A DNA stretch of 64,000 nucleotides, from NCBI RefSeq assembly GCF_002873395.1, contig NZ_MCUV01000024.1, positions 124,001 to 188,000 on the forward strand, read 5' to 3'. Shown one piece after another: positions 47,201 through 55,375 of this stretch (position 1 is its first letter; every line of letters begins with the position of its first letter). The position numbers and the translations under genes are program-made. The notes below the pieces were generated by a model. It did not search any database and was not told where the DNA came from. It saw only the letters and a list, made by a program, of their open reading frames with translations. The stretch is from Vibrio sp. 10N.286.49.B3. GTDB taxonomy: Bacteria; Pseudomonadota; Gammaproteobacteria; Enterobacterales; Vibrionaceae.

Positions 47201-47716
47201 TTGTATGCCATCAATTAGGTCAAAATCAACAGCGTCAGCGGATAAATTGGTAACTTGGGCATGACGGATAAAGCCAAACTCTTCACTGGTGTTCCAGCTG
47301 TATTCAAATTTAAGCTGTAAGGAGTGATTGAGCTCTTCAAACATAAGCTTGTCGCCAATGGTATTTTTATAGATGTTTCTCTGAATAGAGTAGAGCCCAT
47401 CATGGTGGTGATTGAAAGGTTCCCATAATGCAGAACCTAACTCTTTATGCACACGAATAATGGTCTTTGAACCTGTGTTGTCAGCACTCTCGTGGATATG
47501 ATCAACCGATTTATAAGGAAAAAGGGCATTTTCAGGGCGGATTCTTCCCGCAGACAAACTTCCTGTTGAAGAAATAAATAGCCAGTGATCACTAGCAGAC
47601 ACCACGCTGATAAAAAATGGATTCATTTGGTCTACGTTAGAAATCTTGTAATAACGTTCACCATTCAAATCAACAAACGTACCTTCTACATCTTGGTTAA
47701 GCGGTTTTAAAGTCAT
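44246..47716 (-). CDS. 1156-residue GH94-related glucan phosphorylase-like protein
   Basis: A very long cytoplasmic carbohydrate enzyme (1156 residues, no signal peptide). The N-terminal ~350 residues look like a super-beta-sandwich (RYYKISNVDQMNPFFISVVS), and the middle holds (alpha/alpha)6-barrel features (RPWNHYEIKLKGDNGDRLLSYQGNWRDIFQNWEA, IDGGIWLNTQRPEWNDANNAIVGNGLSMVTLYYIRRYL). RPEWNDANNA is reminiscent of the catalytic DWND of GH94, and the length fits GH149/GH161 beta-1,3-oligoglucan phosphorylases (about 1100-1200 residues), but I cannot confirm the family. The start at 47716 (MTLKPL) is chosen because the LacI-type operator at 47739-47750 lies upstream of it; the frame runs to 47788. 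It is divergent from the porin. Confidence 0.75.
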   Translation of the reverse strand: MTLKPLNQDVEGTFVDLNGERYYKISNVDQMNPFFISVVSASDHWLFISSTGSLSAGRIRPENALFPYKSVDHIHESADNTGSKTIIRVHKELGSALWEPFNHHHDGLYSIQRNIYKNTIGDKLMFEELNHSLQLKFEYSWNTSEEFGFIRHAQVTNLSADAVDFDLIDGIQNILPSGAPLSALQTRSALVDAYKWNEQVADSSLALYTMYAKLSDRAEPAESLLATTVFSLESDKNHDILLSSQQLSAFRKGHTTCRESVTKGVRGSYFIKKSLTLAAHSSQDWTIIADIDKDHNAISKLKDVLADCNDLSSGNLKTLVQQSIDNNQQDLMSLMSGADAWQLTAEESTSVHHYANVLFNNMRGGVVENNYQLDKNDVLKTLLNTNKVIFKEYAELFADLPETFTHSQLIEVVALTNNKQLIRLCYEYLPLTFGRRHGDPSRPWNHYEIKLKGDNGDRLLSYQGNWRDIFQNWEAIALSYPEFIPSFLAKFVNASTMDGYNPYRITKEGIDWELLEADDPWSNIGYWGDHQIIYLLKFLELADKYQHNDLMALLEKDIFSYANVPYKLCSVDKLFENPKDTVTFNHQLQAVIEGKVAKIGSDGRLVLDANDQVYMVNLMEKILVPLLAKLSNFVIDGGIWLNTQRPEWNDANNAIVGNGLSMVTLYYIRRYLAFLTQLIKNAPSTFILSNEVSEWMLSVSDILIRCSQDLAHQTMTGQARKTTLSSLEVAAEKYRRTIYQNNGFSGKIEIQTNEIEKLLSASLAIIDVSIERNYREDGLFNAYNILSYTDNSVTVEALYPMLEGQVAVLSSGYLTPSQAVNLLDKLFSSEMYRDDQKSFMLYPERKLKHFIDKNSIPAPLFQQHDILQKMLAENDTRIINQDSHNHYHFNAQFENNGYLMAAIEQVKIDYPQVDHEQWQQIADLYEQTFDHKSFTGRSGTMFGYEGLGCIYWHMVSKLLLAVQENYQMAWQQDANSNETKQLANYYYRVREGIGFNKTPLEYGAFPTDPYSHTPKHAGAQQPGMTGQVKEEVITRFGELGLEVEMGAINIKPTLLHRAEFLTTSSQFKYQDIQNKVCSLTIAQNELAFTYCQVPFVYQLCEDAPAQIQLHMKKGNIITFDELTIPAQQAHYLYSRTGLIEKVTVSLTSMNLLQVKH

Positions 47717-47738
47717 AAATATTATCTCATCTATTGTT

Positions 47739-47750
47739 GAAAGCGCTTTC
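47739..47750. promoter_or_regulatory. LacI-type operator upstream of the large phosphorylase gene
   Basis: GAAAGCGCTTTC is a perfect 12-bp palindrome with central CG, the form bound by LacI/GalR-family regulators. It is 23 bp before the chosen start. A near copy lies before the LacI gene itself (51995-52006). Confidence 0.75.
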
Positions 47751-47933
47751 GTGATTATGTCTAAAAAAAGTGTCACTTTAATAGGCATGGGTTAAACGAA
47801 TAAATATAAAAATATCAATTTATATTAAGTGTTTTAAAGGAAGGCACTGTATTTATTCCTTATATTATGTCGCTTGGTACTGCAATCAAGCCTAATGTAA
47901 GGAATTAAATAACAGCTCACAAAGAAAATTATT

Positions 47934-47963
47934 CCATGAAATAACGCTATTTTTATTTCATGG
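47934..47963. repeat. 11-bp perfect inverted repeat in the porin upstream region
   Basis: CCATGAAATAA / TTATTTCATGG with an 8-nt loop, 440 bp before the porin start. CATGAAA-type half-sites recur at 48191, 48289 and, beyond the chemoreceptor, at 51850-51876. The rest of the 688-bp gap holds a candidate small protein at 48170-48256 and otherwise AT-rich sequence. Confidence 0.6.
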
Positions 47964-48169
47964 CTCACTAGTTAATTAGTTAAGTAAAAGGCAGTAGATA
48001 TATTTCTTAGTTTCTAGTTAGTTCACTTTCTTTATATAAATAGTGACAGTCATCACTATTATCGCTAGCTTTTCGTTCTTTATATTTCGTTACATTTATG
48101 AAAGTTTTCATAATTGTGAAATATTACATAAATGATATGGATAATTATCAATTATGACAGGGGATTTAC

Positions 48170-48256
48170 GTGACTGAACCTGATAAATATCATGAAATGA
48201 AATTGTCAATGAGTGAATGGTGGGTGACTTTTTTGATATTAAGTTGCTGTTTTTAA
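48170..48256 (+). CDS. candidate 28-residue single-span membrane microprotein
   Basis: A short frame from GTG: MTEPDKYHEMKLSMSEW then WVTFLILSCCF and stop. AGGGGA lies 5-6 nt before the start, among the better ribosome-binding sites in this stretch. The last 12 residues are hydrophobic with two Cys and would make a short membrane span or anchor. No family is known to me. It sits 148 bp before the porin and may be co-transcribed. Confidence 0.4.
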   Translation: MTEPDKYHEMKLSMSEWWVTFLILSCCF

Positions 48257-48404
48257 ATGGATAAAATGTCGTCACGTATTTTTATCATGTTTCATGAGTA
48301 TGGCTTCTAGTGCTACGTGTGAGCCAAAACGTAATTTTCATAGGTTTCATTGCTTAATATATTTACAACAACAAAAAACATAAGAACACCAATAGGGAAA
48401 TAAA

Positions 48405-49688
48405 ATGAAAAAATTTAAATGCTTACCAATGACTCTTGCGATTGCTGCTTCACTAGGATCGGTATCTGCTTTTGCTGCTGATGCTGATATGGCAGCGTTA
48501 GAACAACGAATTCAAGAATTAGAAGCGAAAACGGCAGTGCTTAATTACACCGATGATCAACAGCAAGCGGTACTAACACCAGAAACGCCAGTACCTGACG
48601 GTGTTATTTTCTCTGGCTACGCACGTTATGGTGCTCATTATGCTTCTGGTGATAACCGTTATGTTGAAGTCGGTACAACGGGACGTTCGGTTGGTCGTTT
48701 AGGTAATGAAGCTAACGGTGGAGAAATTCAGTTCGGCAAAATTTTTCAAGCAGACAATGGGGCAAAATGGAATTTAGCGTTCATGGTGGATGACTGGAAT
48801 AATGATCAGTGGGGTTCATCTGGCGGCGTAAACGTGAAAAAAATGTACGCAGGTGTAACCAATGTGTTTGAAAGCCAACCAGACCTATACATCTGGGGTG
48901 GTCGTGACTTTCACCAGCGTCCACAACAAGGTCTGAATGATTACTTCTGGATGTCTCATGATGGTCAAGGTGCCGGTTTTAATAACTTAAATCTTGGTGG
49001 AGTTCAACTGGACATGGGGTTTGTTGGTGCGGTTGATTCTGAAGATGGCGCGCTTGGTAATGATAGCGGTCGATACGCAGTCACGGCAAAACTGCATGGC
49101 ATCAATGCTGGTATTGGTAATTTAGATTTTTATGCTAACTATGGTTTTGCGTCTGATGAAGCGGATGCAGAGGTTGTCGATAATACAGCATGGTTAGTCG
49201 GTGCAAAGCTAGGCTTAGGATCTTCAAATAATCTTGTTCTAAAATACGGTGATGATGCTGATAGCTCAGTGTTTGAGCTTAGAGATGATTACCAAACATT
49301 CTATGCCAGTATTGAGGGTGGTTATGCAGCGAGCGATCAGTTCATTATTGATTACTTAATTTCTTACAAAGATAACTCATCAGATGCTACAGATTTTACT
49401 GATAATAGTGAATATGCCGTTATCGTACGCCCACAATACCAATGGGATGATGTGCATTCTACTTGGTTAGAAGCTGGCTACGGTATGGTCGATTTTGATG
49501 ATGATAGTGAAGAAAATGCTTGGAAAGTAACGCTATCACAAAATGTTTCACTAGGTGGCTTACCGTGGAGTCGCCCAATGGTTCGCTTCTACGCAACGGT
49601 TGGTGATAAAGAAGTGAAAGGTGCAGGTAAAAAAGCGGAAACGTTTGATACCGCTTCATTTGGTGCAATGTTTGAAGCGTGGTGGTAA
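48405..49688 (+). CDS. maltoporin-like (LamB family) carbohydrate porin
   Basis: A 427-residue outer-membrane porin. Signal peptide 1-24 (SAFAA), then a short coiled coil (ADMAALEQRIQELEAKTAVL) as in many Vibrio/BglH-type porins, then the 18-strand barrel: FSGYARYGAHYASGDNR, GRLGNEANGGEIQFGKIF, YIWGGRDFHQRPQQGLNDYFW (the equivalent of the LamB greasy-slide/channel segment GRRFYQR) and the C-terminal FEAWW with terminal Trp typical of LamB. It probably passes beta-gluco-oligosaccharides for the adjacent importer. Divergent from the phosphorylase gene; terminator at 49780-49806. Confidence 0.9.
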   Translation: MKKFKCLPMTLAIAASLGSVSAFAADADMAALEQRIQELEAKTAVLNYTDDQQQAVLTPETPVPDGVIFSGYARYGAHYASGDNRYVEVGTTGRSVGRLGNEANGGEIQFGKIFQADNGAKWNLAFMVDDWNNDQWGSSGGVNVKKMYAGVTNVFESQPDLYIWGGRDFHQRPQQGLNDYFWMSHDGQGAGFNNLNLGGVQLDMGFVGAVDSEDGALGNDSGRYAVTAKLHGINAGIGNLDFYANYGFASDEADAEVVDNTAWLVGAKLGLGSSNNLVLKYGDDADSSVFELRDDYQTFYASIEGGYAASDQFIIDYLISYKDNSSDATDFTDNSEYAVIVRPQYQWDDVHSTWLEAGYGMVDFDDDSEENAWKVTLSQNVSLGGLPWSRPMVRFYATVGDKEVKGAGKKAETFDTASFGAMFEAWW

Positions 49689-49779
49689 TCACCTCGTTTA
49701 GTTAATTAGCTGGCCATATATTGGCTCTCAAAGGCAGATTGTGAGAGCCACTTTAAAGATATAGTTTTAACTCCATTGT

Positions 49780-49806
49780 TGGGCACGTAATTAGTGCCCA
49801 TTTTTT
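49780..49806 (+). terminator. terminator of the porin gene
   Basis: TGGGCAC / GTGCCCA hairpin followed by TTTTTT, 92 nt after the stop. An additional 9-bp hairpin (TGGCTCTCA / TGAGAGCCA, 49722-49750) precedes it. Confidence 0.88.
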
Positions 49807-49825
49807 AAATATTATTGGTGCATTT

Positions 49826-51826
49826 ATGAGTTTAACATCTCTTGTTTCTCGCGTGTATTTAGGTTTCTCTTTACTAATACTGACCATAATAAGCGCGTCA
49901 TGGTTCTCTATTTATACCAATCAAGAAATTAACGCTCGCATTAATATAATAACTCAGCAATCCACACCATTAATGATTAAATCGGCAGAGCTTAATATCG
50001 CTTTGTTGAATATTAATAGAAGTCTCACCCCTTATTTTTCTGCAATATATGTTGATGAATTAGATGCGTACCAAAGTGATATAAACGCAGCTATCAGTGT
50101 ATATCAGCAACAATTAGATTGGTTTGTTTCTGCTAATTATCAAGCAGAAAGAAATGGTTTAGTTTCCAATACTTCCGCTTCAAGTAACAAGATAGTGACA
50201 AAAATCGAGGAACTTTATTCACAAAATTACCAATACCTCGATACCAAAGATTTTAGCCAATATTCACAATCACAATTTCAGCTATTGGCTGGGCAATTAA
50301 ATGAAAATCTTATTACCGCCTTATCAAGATCGTCAACGACAGCAGAGCAACAGGTTATTGAAGCCGTACTTGCACAAATGAGCTTATTACTTGCCGAAGC
50401 CAATGAAGCTTTTGCATTACAAGACATGATGGAATTACGCAGTATCACCCGCCGCTTTGAGAGTCGTCGTGAACGCCTAGATGCTGCTATTACGACATTT
50501 AAACTACAAGTTCCAACCACGTACTCTCGTGTTGAAAATTTAATGACGCGTTTACTTAATGAAATATATGAAGACAACGGGGCTGTCGCACTTCATCTGA
50601 ACACGCAGGAGCAAGCTGAAACCTTGGTGCTTTCTAGAGCGGAGTTTGAAACTTACATCGATCAAACTTTATTAACCATTGATGCTTTGGCCGATAACGC
50701 AGTGGCAATGTCTGAACAGTTAGCTTTAGAATCCACACAGCAAGCGGAACATGCACGTATTGGGGTGATTACTATTGCTTTATTATCTGTTTTATTTGCC
50801 ACCTTAGTTGGTATGCACATCGCTAGAATGATCCGAACACCAAGTCAACTACTTGAAAATGCACTAGAAAAGGTTGCTAATAAAGATTTATCGTCATGCG
50901 TTAATTACAAAATAAATAATGAATTTGGTCGTGTTGCTAAGAAAGTTAATTTAGTGATAGATCATCTTTCCTACATGCTTAAAGAGTTGATTCAGTCATC
51001 GACCGCGCTCAATAAAGCCTCTTTAGATAACCAATCCATTAGTGAAGCCTTAAGCTCTGATATCGATCAGCAGACGGCTCAAACCATTCAGGTTGCAGCC
51101 GCAATGGAGCAGATCGAATTATCAATCACAGAGATAGCCACATCGACCAATGAGACATTAAGTATCGTCACTCAAGCGGTAGAAAGTTCTAATTCTGGTC
51201 AAGTGAGTATGAACGATAATATTGAACTCGTTGAACAGCTATCTGAAAAGCTGTCATTTTCAACGAAAACCATCCATCAACTTGAGCAAGAAAGTAGCAG
51301 TATAGAATCGATTCTAGATGTTATCGCTGGAATTTCAGATCAAACCAACTTATTAGCGCTAAATGCCGCCATTGAAGCTGCACGAGCCGGTGAGCAAGGG
51401 CGAGGGTTCTCAGTGGTAGCCGATGAAGTTCGCGTTCTAGCAGCAAAAACCAATGCATCAACACAAGAAATTCAACACAAGATTAATCAACTTCAACACA
51501 GCTCAAACCTTGCAGTTGTCCAGGTCAATGAATGCGTTAATTTCATGAAAGATTGCATTGTGCAGTCAGGGCATGTGAACGATTCATTAGCTTCTGTACA
51601 TGACTTGTTAGGTCAAGTGGAAAGTCGCACGCACCAAATAGCCTCTGCAACGACAGAACAACAGTCAGTATCTCAAGAGGTTACAGCCAATATTAGCGGC
51701 TTACATACGCTTGCGGTGCGTAATACCGAACGGGCAAAAGAGTTGGCTAGCCATAGTCAAAGCTTAGAGGTCATGGCAGAGCACCAAGCAAAATTAAGTG
51801 GTCAGTTTCAGTTAGTCAAAGCGTAG
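49826..51826 (+). CDS. methyl-accepting chemotaxis protein in the sugar locus
   Basis: A 666-residue chemoreceptor with TM1 ([17 protein letters not shown]), a periplasmic all-helical sensor of about 290 residues (HBM/helical-bundle type rather than Cache), TM2 ([20 protein letters not shown]), a HAMP region and signalling domain ([20 protein letters not shown]). It lies between the porin and the LacI gene and is probably a receptor for a sugar or sugar-loaded binding protein. The start at 49826 has only a weak GGTG ahead and is 20 nt from the porin terminator, so its own promoter is not evident. Confidence 0.92.
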   Translation: MSLTSLVSRVYLGFSLLILTIISASWFSIYTNQEINARINIITQQSTPLMIKSAELNIALLNINRSLTPYFSAIYVDELDAYQSDINAAISVYQQQLDWFVSANYQAERNGLVSNTSASSNKIVTKIEELYSQNYQYLDTKDFSQYSQSQFQLLAGQLNENLITALSRSSTTAEQQVIEAVLAQMSLLLAEANEAFALQDMMELRSITRRFESRRERLDAAITTFKLQVPTTYSRVENLMTRLLNEIYEDNGAVALHLNTQEQAETLVLSRAEFETYIDQTLLTIDALADNAVAMSEQLALESTQQAEHARIGVITIALLSVLFATLVGMHIARMIRTPSQLLENALEKVANKDLSSCVNYKINNEFGRVAKKVNLVIDHLSYMLKELIQSSTALNKASLDNQSISEALSSDIDQQTAQTIQVAAAMEQIELSITEIATSTNETLSIVTQAVESSNSGQVSMNDNIELVEQLSEKLSFSTKTIHQLEQESSSIESILDVIAGISDQTNLLALNAAIEAARAGEQGRGFSVVADEVRVLAAKTNASTQEIQHKINQLQHSSNLAVVQVNECVNFMKDCIVQSGHVNDSLASVHDLLGQVESRTHQIASATTEQQSVSQEVTANISGLHTLAVRNTERAKELASHSQSLEVMAEHQAKLSGQFQLVKA

Positions 51827-51942
51827 TTTCGAATAGAAAACAGGCATTTCATGAAACTGATATGAAATTGTTTCATGGTGTAGATGAGAAATTGTAGCTA
51901 AGCGCAATATTTAGTGATTTATCATTTTTAGTTATTTTTCGG

Positions 51943-51958
51943 TGTGACGATTATCACG
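51943..51958. promoter_or_regulatory. CRP site upstream of the LacI gene and sugar operon
   Basis: TGTGACGATTATCACG matches TGTGA-N6-TCACA at 9 of 10 positions, about 90 bp before the LacI-family gene. Confidence 0.65.
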
Positions 51959-51994
51959 CAAAGCAGTCGGTAAATATTGAATAATACCTATATG

Positions 51995-52006
51995 AAAGCG
52001 ATTTCA
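51995..52006. promoter_or_regulatory. LacI-type operator upstream of the LacI gene
   Basis: GAAAGCGATTTC, one mismatch from the palindrome at 47739-47750, 42 bp before the GTG start. Implies autoregulation and shared control with the phosphorylase gene. Confidence 0.65.
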
Positions 52007-52047
52007 AAAATTGATTATGGGTTGGCAATAAATTATTGAGGTTTTGT

Positions 52048-53055
52048 GTGGCGACAATAAAGGATGTATCAGAAAGCGCAGGTGTTTCCCAAGCGACAGT
52101 ATCAAGAGTGATTAATGGTACGACCCGAGTGAGCCACGACAAAAAAATTAAAGTGGAAAAAGCGATAAAAGATTTAGGTTATCGCCCGAACTCAATTGCA
52201 CAGGCATTGGCATCTAGTCGCACTGGCAGCATTGGTATTATTGTTCCAGAACTTGGTGGTCCTTTTTACTCTGGAATTTTGCATTGTATTGAAGAGCAGC
52301 TACGTCGCTTTGGTTATCACGTTGTTGTTACTGCTGGGGCGAATACAGAGCAAGCACAAAAAGAATCGGTTGAGTTTTTACTAGGTCGTCGTGTCGATGC
52401 ACTGATATTACATGCTCAGCAGTTAACCGATGATTATTTAATTGGTTTAGAAGATTCAGGAATGCCTGTGGTTTTGGTTAACCGCTTTATTCCTGAAATG
52501 ATCACGAGCTGTATTGAAATCGATAATGAATTAGGTGGCAGGTTAGCCGCGCAGTATCTGCTTCAGATGGGGCATACCAAGATAGCTTGCATTACCGGAC
52601 CACTTGATAAATCAGATGCTCGTGGACGATTACAAGGTTACAGAAAAGCATTAGAAGAAGCAGGGATTGACTACGATGAATCTCTGATTTCAGAAGCGGG
52701 CTTTACCGAAGAAAGCGGAGTCAGTGCGATGAAGAAGCTCTTACGCAGACAGTGTCAGTTTACCGCTGTTTTTGCTTCTAATGATCATATGGCATTTGGC
52801 GCCTTTGAGGTATTAAAAGACGCAGGCTACTCCGTACCTGAAGATGTCTCTCTGATTGGTTTTGATGACATTATTTTTGCTCGTTATTTAACACCAGGGC
52901 TGACAACGATTAATTTTCCAATAGAACAAATGAGTATAGAAGCAGTACAGCTCACGATACAAAAACTTAATAAGAATAAACGCGATGTGAATTTCAAACT
53001 AACCCCTTCACTTATTGTGAGAAATTCAGTTAAGAACCTACACCATACCCTATAA
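52048..53055 (+). CDS. LacI family transcriptional regulator of the beta-glucan locus
   Basis: A 335-residue repressor. The N-terminal helix-turn-helix is MATIKDVSESAGVSQATVSRVINGTTRVS, with a hinge helix (RPNSIAQALASSRTGSIGIIVPELGGPFYSGIL) and a periplasmic-binding-protein-like effector domain (DVSLIGFDDIIFARYLTPGLTTI). It likely binds the two palindromes at 47739 and 51995. The start is GTG at 52048 with GAGG 7 nt upstream; TTG at 52036 is possible. The binding-protein gene follows after 18 nt, so it may be the first gene of the operon. Confidence 0.94.
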   Translation: MATIKDVSESAGVSQATVSRVINGTTRVSHDKKIKVEKAIKDLGYRPNSIAQALASSRTGSIGIIVPELGGPFYSGILHCIEEQLRRFGYHVVVTAGANTEQAQKESVEFLLGRRVDALILHAQQLTDDYLIGLEDSGMPVVLVNRFIPEMITSCIEIDNELGGRLAAQYLLQMGHTKIACITGPLDKSDARGRLQGYRKALEEAGIDYDESLISEAGFTEESGVSAMKKLLRRQCQFTAVFASNDHMAFGAFEVLKDAGYSVPEDVSLIGFDDIIFARYLTPGLTTINFPIEQMSIEAVQLTIQKLNKNKRDVNFKLTPSLIVRNSVKNLHHTL

Positions 53056-53073
53056 AAATTTTAAGGACAAAAA

Positions 53074-54321
53074 ATGAAATTTAAGACTTTAGCGTTAACT
53101 AGCGCTGTTGCTTTAGGACTCGCAACCACGGCACAAGCAGCCAATAACTCTGAGATTCGTTTCGATGGTTTCCCTGACTTTGATAGTAGTTTAAAGGTAT
53201 TGCTACCAGATTTCGAAAAAGAGACAGGTATAAAAGTGGATTACCTGATGAATAACCATGGTGATCACCATACTAAGTTGACAACTAACCTAGCAACAGG
53301 CTCAGGTGCTGGTGACGTTATTGTTGTTGATGTGGAAAAAATTGGTCCTTTCGTTGCTTCTGGTGGTCTGGTCAATTTATCTGAAAAATATGGTGCAGAT
53401 AAATACGCAGAGAAATTTGCACCTTATGCATGGGCTCAAGGTAAAGGCGCTGATGGTGGTGTTTATGGTATGCCTGTCGATCTAGGTCCTGGTGTTATGT
53501 ATTACCGTACTGATGTATTTGAAAAAGCGGGTGTTGATCTTGATGAAGCAATCAAAGATTGGGACTCTTACATCAAAGCTGGTGAAGCGCTGAAAAAACA
53601 GAACGTACAACTTATTGCTTCCGCCGCTGATGTCGCGCAAGCCATTATTTTCACAACGGTACCTGAAGGTGAAGGTCTTTACTTTGATGCCGATGGCAAT
53701 TCAGTCGTGACATCTGAGCGTTTTGTGCATGCATTCACGGTAGCAAAAGAGATTCGTGATAAAGGCTTAGATGCTCGTATTACCGCTTGGTCAAACGAAT
53801 GGTATGAAGGTTTCCGCACCGGTTCATTTGCAACTCAACTTTCTGGTGCTTGGCTACTTGGTCACCTAAATAACTGGATTGCTCCTGAGACAAAAGGCAA
53901 ATGGCGAGTATCAAACTTACCTGATGGTATTTACGGAAGCTGGGGTGGTTCTTTCCTTTCAATCCCAACGCAGTCTGATAACCCAGATGAAGCTTGGAAG
54001 CTAATTGAATACATGACAACCGATCGTGAAGTGCAACTTAAGCACTTTGAAACCATCGCAGCATTCCCTGCCAATATCGACACTTACAACGATGATCTTT
54101 TCCAAGAGGAAGTTGAATTCCTTGGTGGTCAAAAAGCACGTTTAGTCTTTGCTGAAGTAGCGAAAAATATTAAACCAGTCTCTCCAGCACGAGGCGATCA
54201 TGTTGCTCGCTCTATTGTGTTAGAAAACGCGTTAATGGAAGTACTTGATGAAGGTAAAGACATTAAAACAGCACTGGCTGAAGCAGAGCGCCTAATTAAG
54301 CGCCGTACACGTAATTATTAA
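53074..54321 (+). CDS. sugar ABC transporter substrate-binding protein
   Basis: A 415-residue periplasmic protein. Signal peptide ends TAQA (about residue 22). The family-1 extracellular solute-binding pattern is clear: EIRFDGFPDFDSSLKVLLPDFEKETGIKVDYL, GDVIVVDVEKIGPFVASGGLV, GVYGMPVDLGPGVMYYRTDVFEKAGVD and QLSGAWLLGHLNNW. It probably captures beta-gluco-oligosaccharides. It is the first structural gene of the importer (binding protein, two permeases, GH1, ATPase), and a hairpin after it (54345-54367) should keep its mRNA more abundant than that of the permeases. Confidence 0.93.
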   Translation: MKFKTLALTSAVALGLATTAQAANNSEIRFDGFPDFDSSLKVLLPDFEKETGIKVDYLMNNHGDHHTKLTTNLATGSGAGDVIVVDVEKIGPFVASGGLVNLSEKYGADKYAEKFAPYAWAQGKGADGGVYGMPVDLGPGVMYYRTDVFEKAGVDLDEAIKDWDSYIKAGEALKKQNVQLIASAADVAQAIIFTTVPEGEGLYFDADGNSVVTSERFVHAFTVAKEIRDKGLDARITAWSNEWYEGFRTGSFATQLSGAWLLGHLNNWIAPETKGKWRVSNLPDGIYGSWGGSFLSIPTQSDNPDEAWKLIEYMTTDREVQLKHFETIAAFPANIDTYNDDLFQEEVEFLGGQKARLVFAEVAKNIKPVSPARGDHVARSIVLENALMEVLDEGKDIKTALAEAERLIKRRTRNY

Positions 54322-54344
54322 TAATAAGCTGTAATTTATTTGGG

Positions 54345-54367
54345 TAGGGGGGGCGAGTCTCCCCCTA
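54345..54367 (+). other. intercistronic hairpin between binding-protein and permease genes
   Basis: TAGGGGG / CCCCCTA, perfect 7-bp arms extended by two more pairs, in the 63-nt gap before the first permease. No T tract, so it is likely an mRNA stabiliser or partial terminator, as seen in malE-malF and similar operons. Confidence 0.6.
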
Positions 54368-54384
54368 GTTAAGAGGTCGTTACT

Positions 54385-55374
54385 ATGAGTCAAGCATCAA
54401 GTGAAGTAATGCAGGCAACTTATGGGCAGCGTTTTTTTTCTTTCATTAATTTGAAAGCGCTTACACCGTATAGTTTCTTGTTACCATTTTTGGTTATTTT
54501 TTCAGTTTTTGGGATTTTCCCTTTATTGTTTTCAGTTTATCTATCCTTTCACGAGTGGAACCCTGTAGAGGGGATGGGTGCAATGAAATTTGTAGGTTTT
54601 GATAACTACTCGATTGCATTAACGGACCCATGGTTGTGGCGTTCACTTAAAAATACATTGTGGCTAGCGGTGACATCAGGTGTTGCACAGCACTTAGTGG
54701 CGATTCCTGTTGCGTATATTTTGGTATCAATGGGTGATCGTTTCCGTCATTGGTTAACGTCTGCATATTTCTTACCATTTATTACTTCAACCGTTGCGGC
54801 ATCGTTAATCTTCTTCAACATGTATTCACCAGGCTCGGGAATCATTAACCAAACCTTGATAGCACTAGCAGATAGCTCTTTATTTGGTTGGGCATTCTCT
54901 TGGGTTAATGACTACCAACCAATACGTTGGTTAGATGATGCGACATTAATTAAGCCTTCTATCGCAATCATGATTTTCTGGAAGTACACCGGTTTTAATA
55001 TCGTACTTTACACCACAGGTTTAATGACGATACCGAAAGATATTCTTGAAGCTGCTCGTATGGATGGTGCTAACGCTTTCCGTCGATTCTGGAATATTTC
55101 ATTGCCAATGATTCGTCCATTTATCTTCTTTGCTATCACAATGACGATTATTGGTAACTTGCAGTTGTTTGAAGAACCATTTGTCTTAACGCGTGGCAGT
55201 GGCGGTACAGGTCAAGCTGGTCTTACGATTTCAATGTACCTATATAAAGTCGGTTGGGAGTGGTTAGAGATGGGCACTGCATCAGCAATCTCATGGTTAT
55301 TATTTGCACTTATCGCCAGCTGTACATTAATTCAATTCTTATTCTTTGGTAAGAAAGGGCTAGGGGAACAATAA
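54385..55374 (+). CDS. sugar ABC transporter permease (MalF/UgpA type)
   Basis: A 329-residue inner-membrane permease with six or more spans (SFLLPFLVIFSVFGIFPLLFSVYLSFHEW, then others) and the EAA loop that contacts the ATPase: EAARMDGANAFRRFWNISLPMIRP. It belongs to the CUT1 family. It is coupled to the second permease, which begins one base after its stop codon. AGAGG precedes the ATG. Confidence 0.95.
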   Translation: MSQASSEVMQATYGQRFFSFINLKALTPYSFLLPFLVIFSVFGIFPLLFSVYLSFHEWNPVEGMGAMKFVGFDNYSIALTDPWLWRSLKNTLWLAVTSGVAQHLVAIPVAYILVSMGDRFRHWLTSAYFLPFITSTVAASLIFFNMYSPGSGIINQTLIALADSSLFGWAFSWVNDYQPIRWLDDATLIKPSIAIMIFWKYTGFNIVLYTTGLMTIPKDILEAARMDGANAFRRFWNISLPMIRPFIFFAITMTIIGNLQLFEEPFVLTRGSGGTGQAGLTISMYLYKVGWEWLEMGTASAISWLLFALIASCTLIQFLFFGKKGLGEQ

Positions 55375-55375
55375 G

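Noticed and set aside
54452..54463. Third LacI-like palindrome GAAAGCGCTTAC
   Set aside because: It lies inside the first permease gene, encodes LKALTP and has a mismatch in one half. Internal operators exist, but there is no other support.
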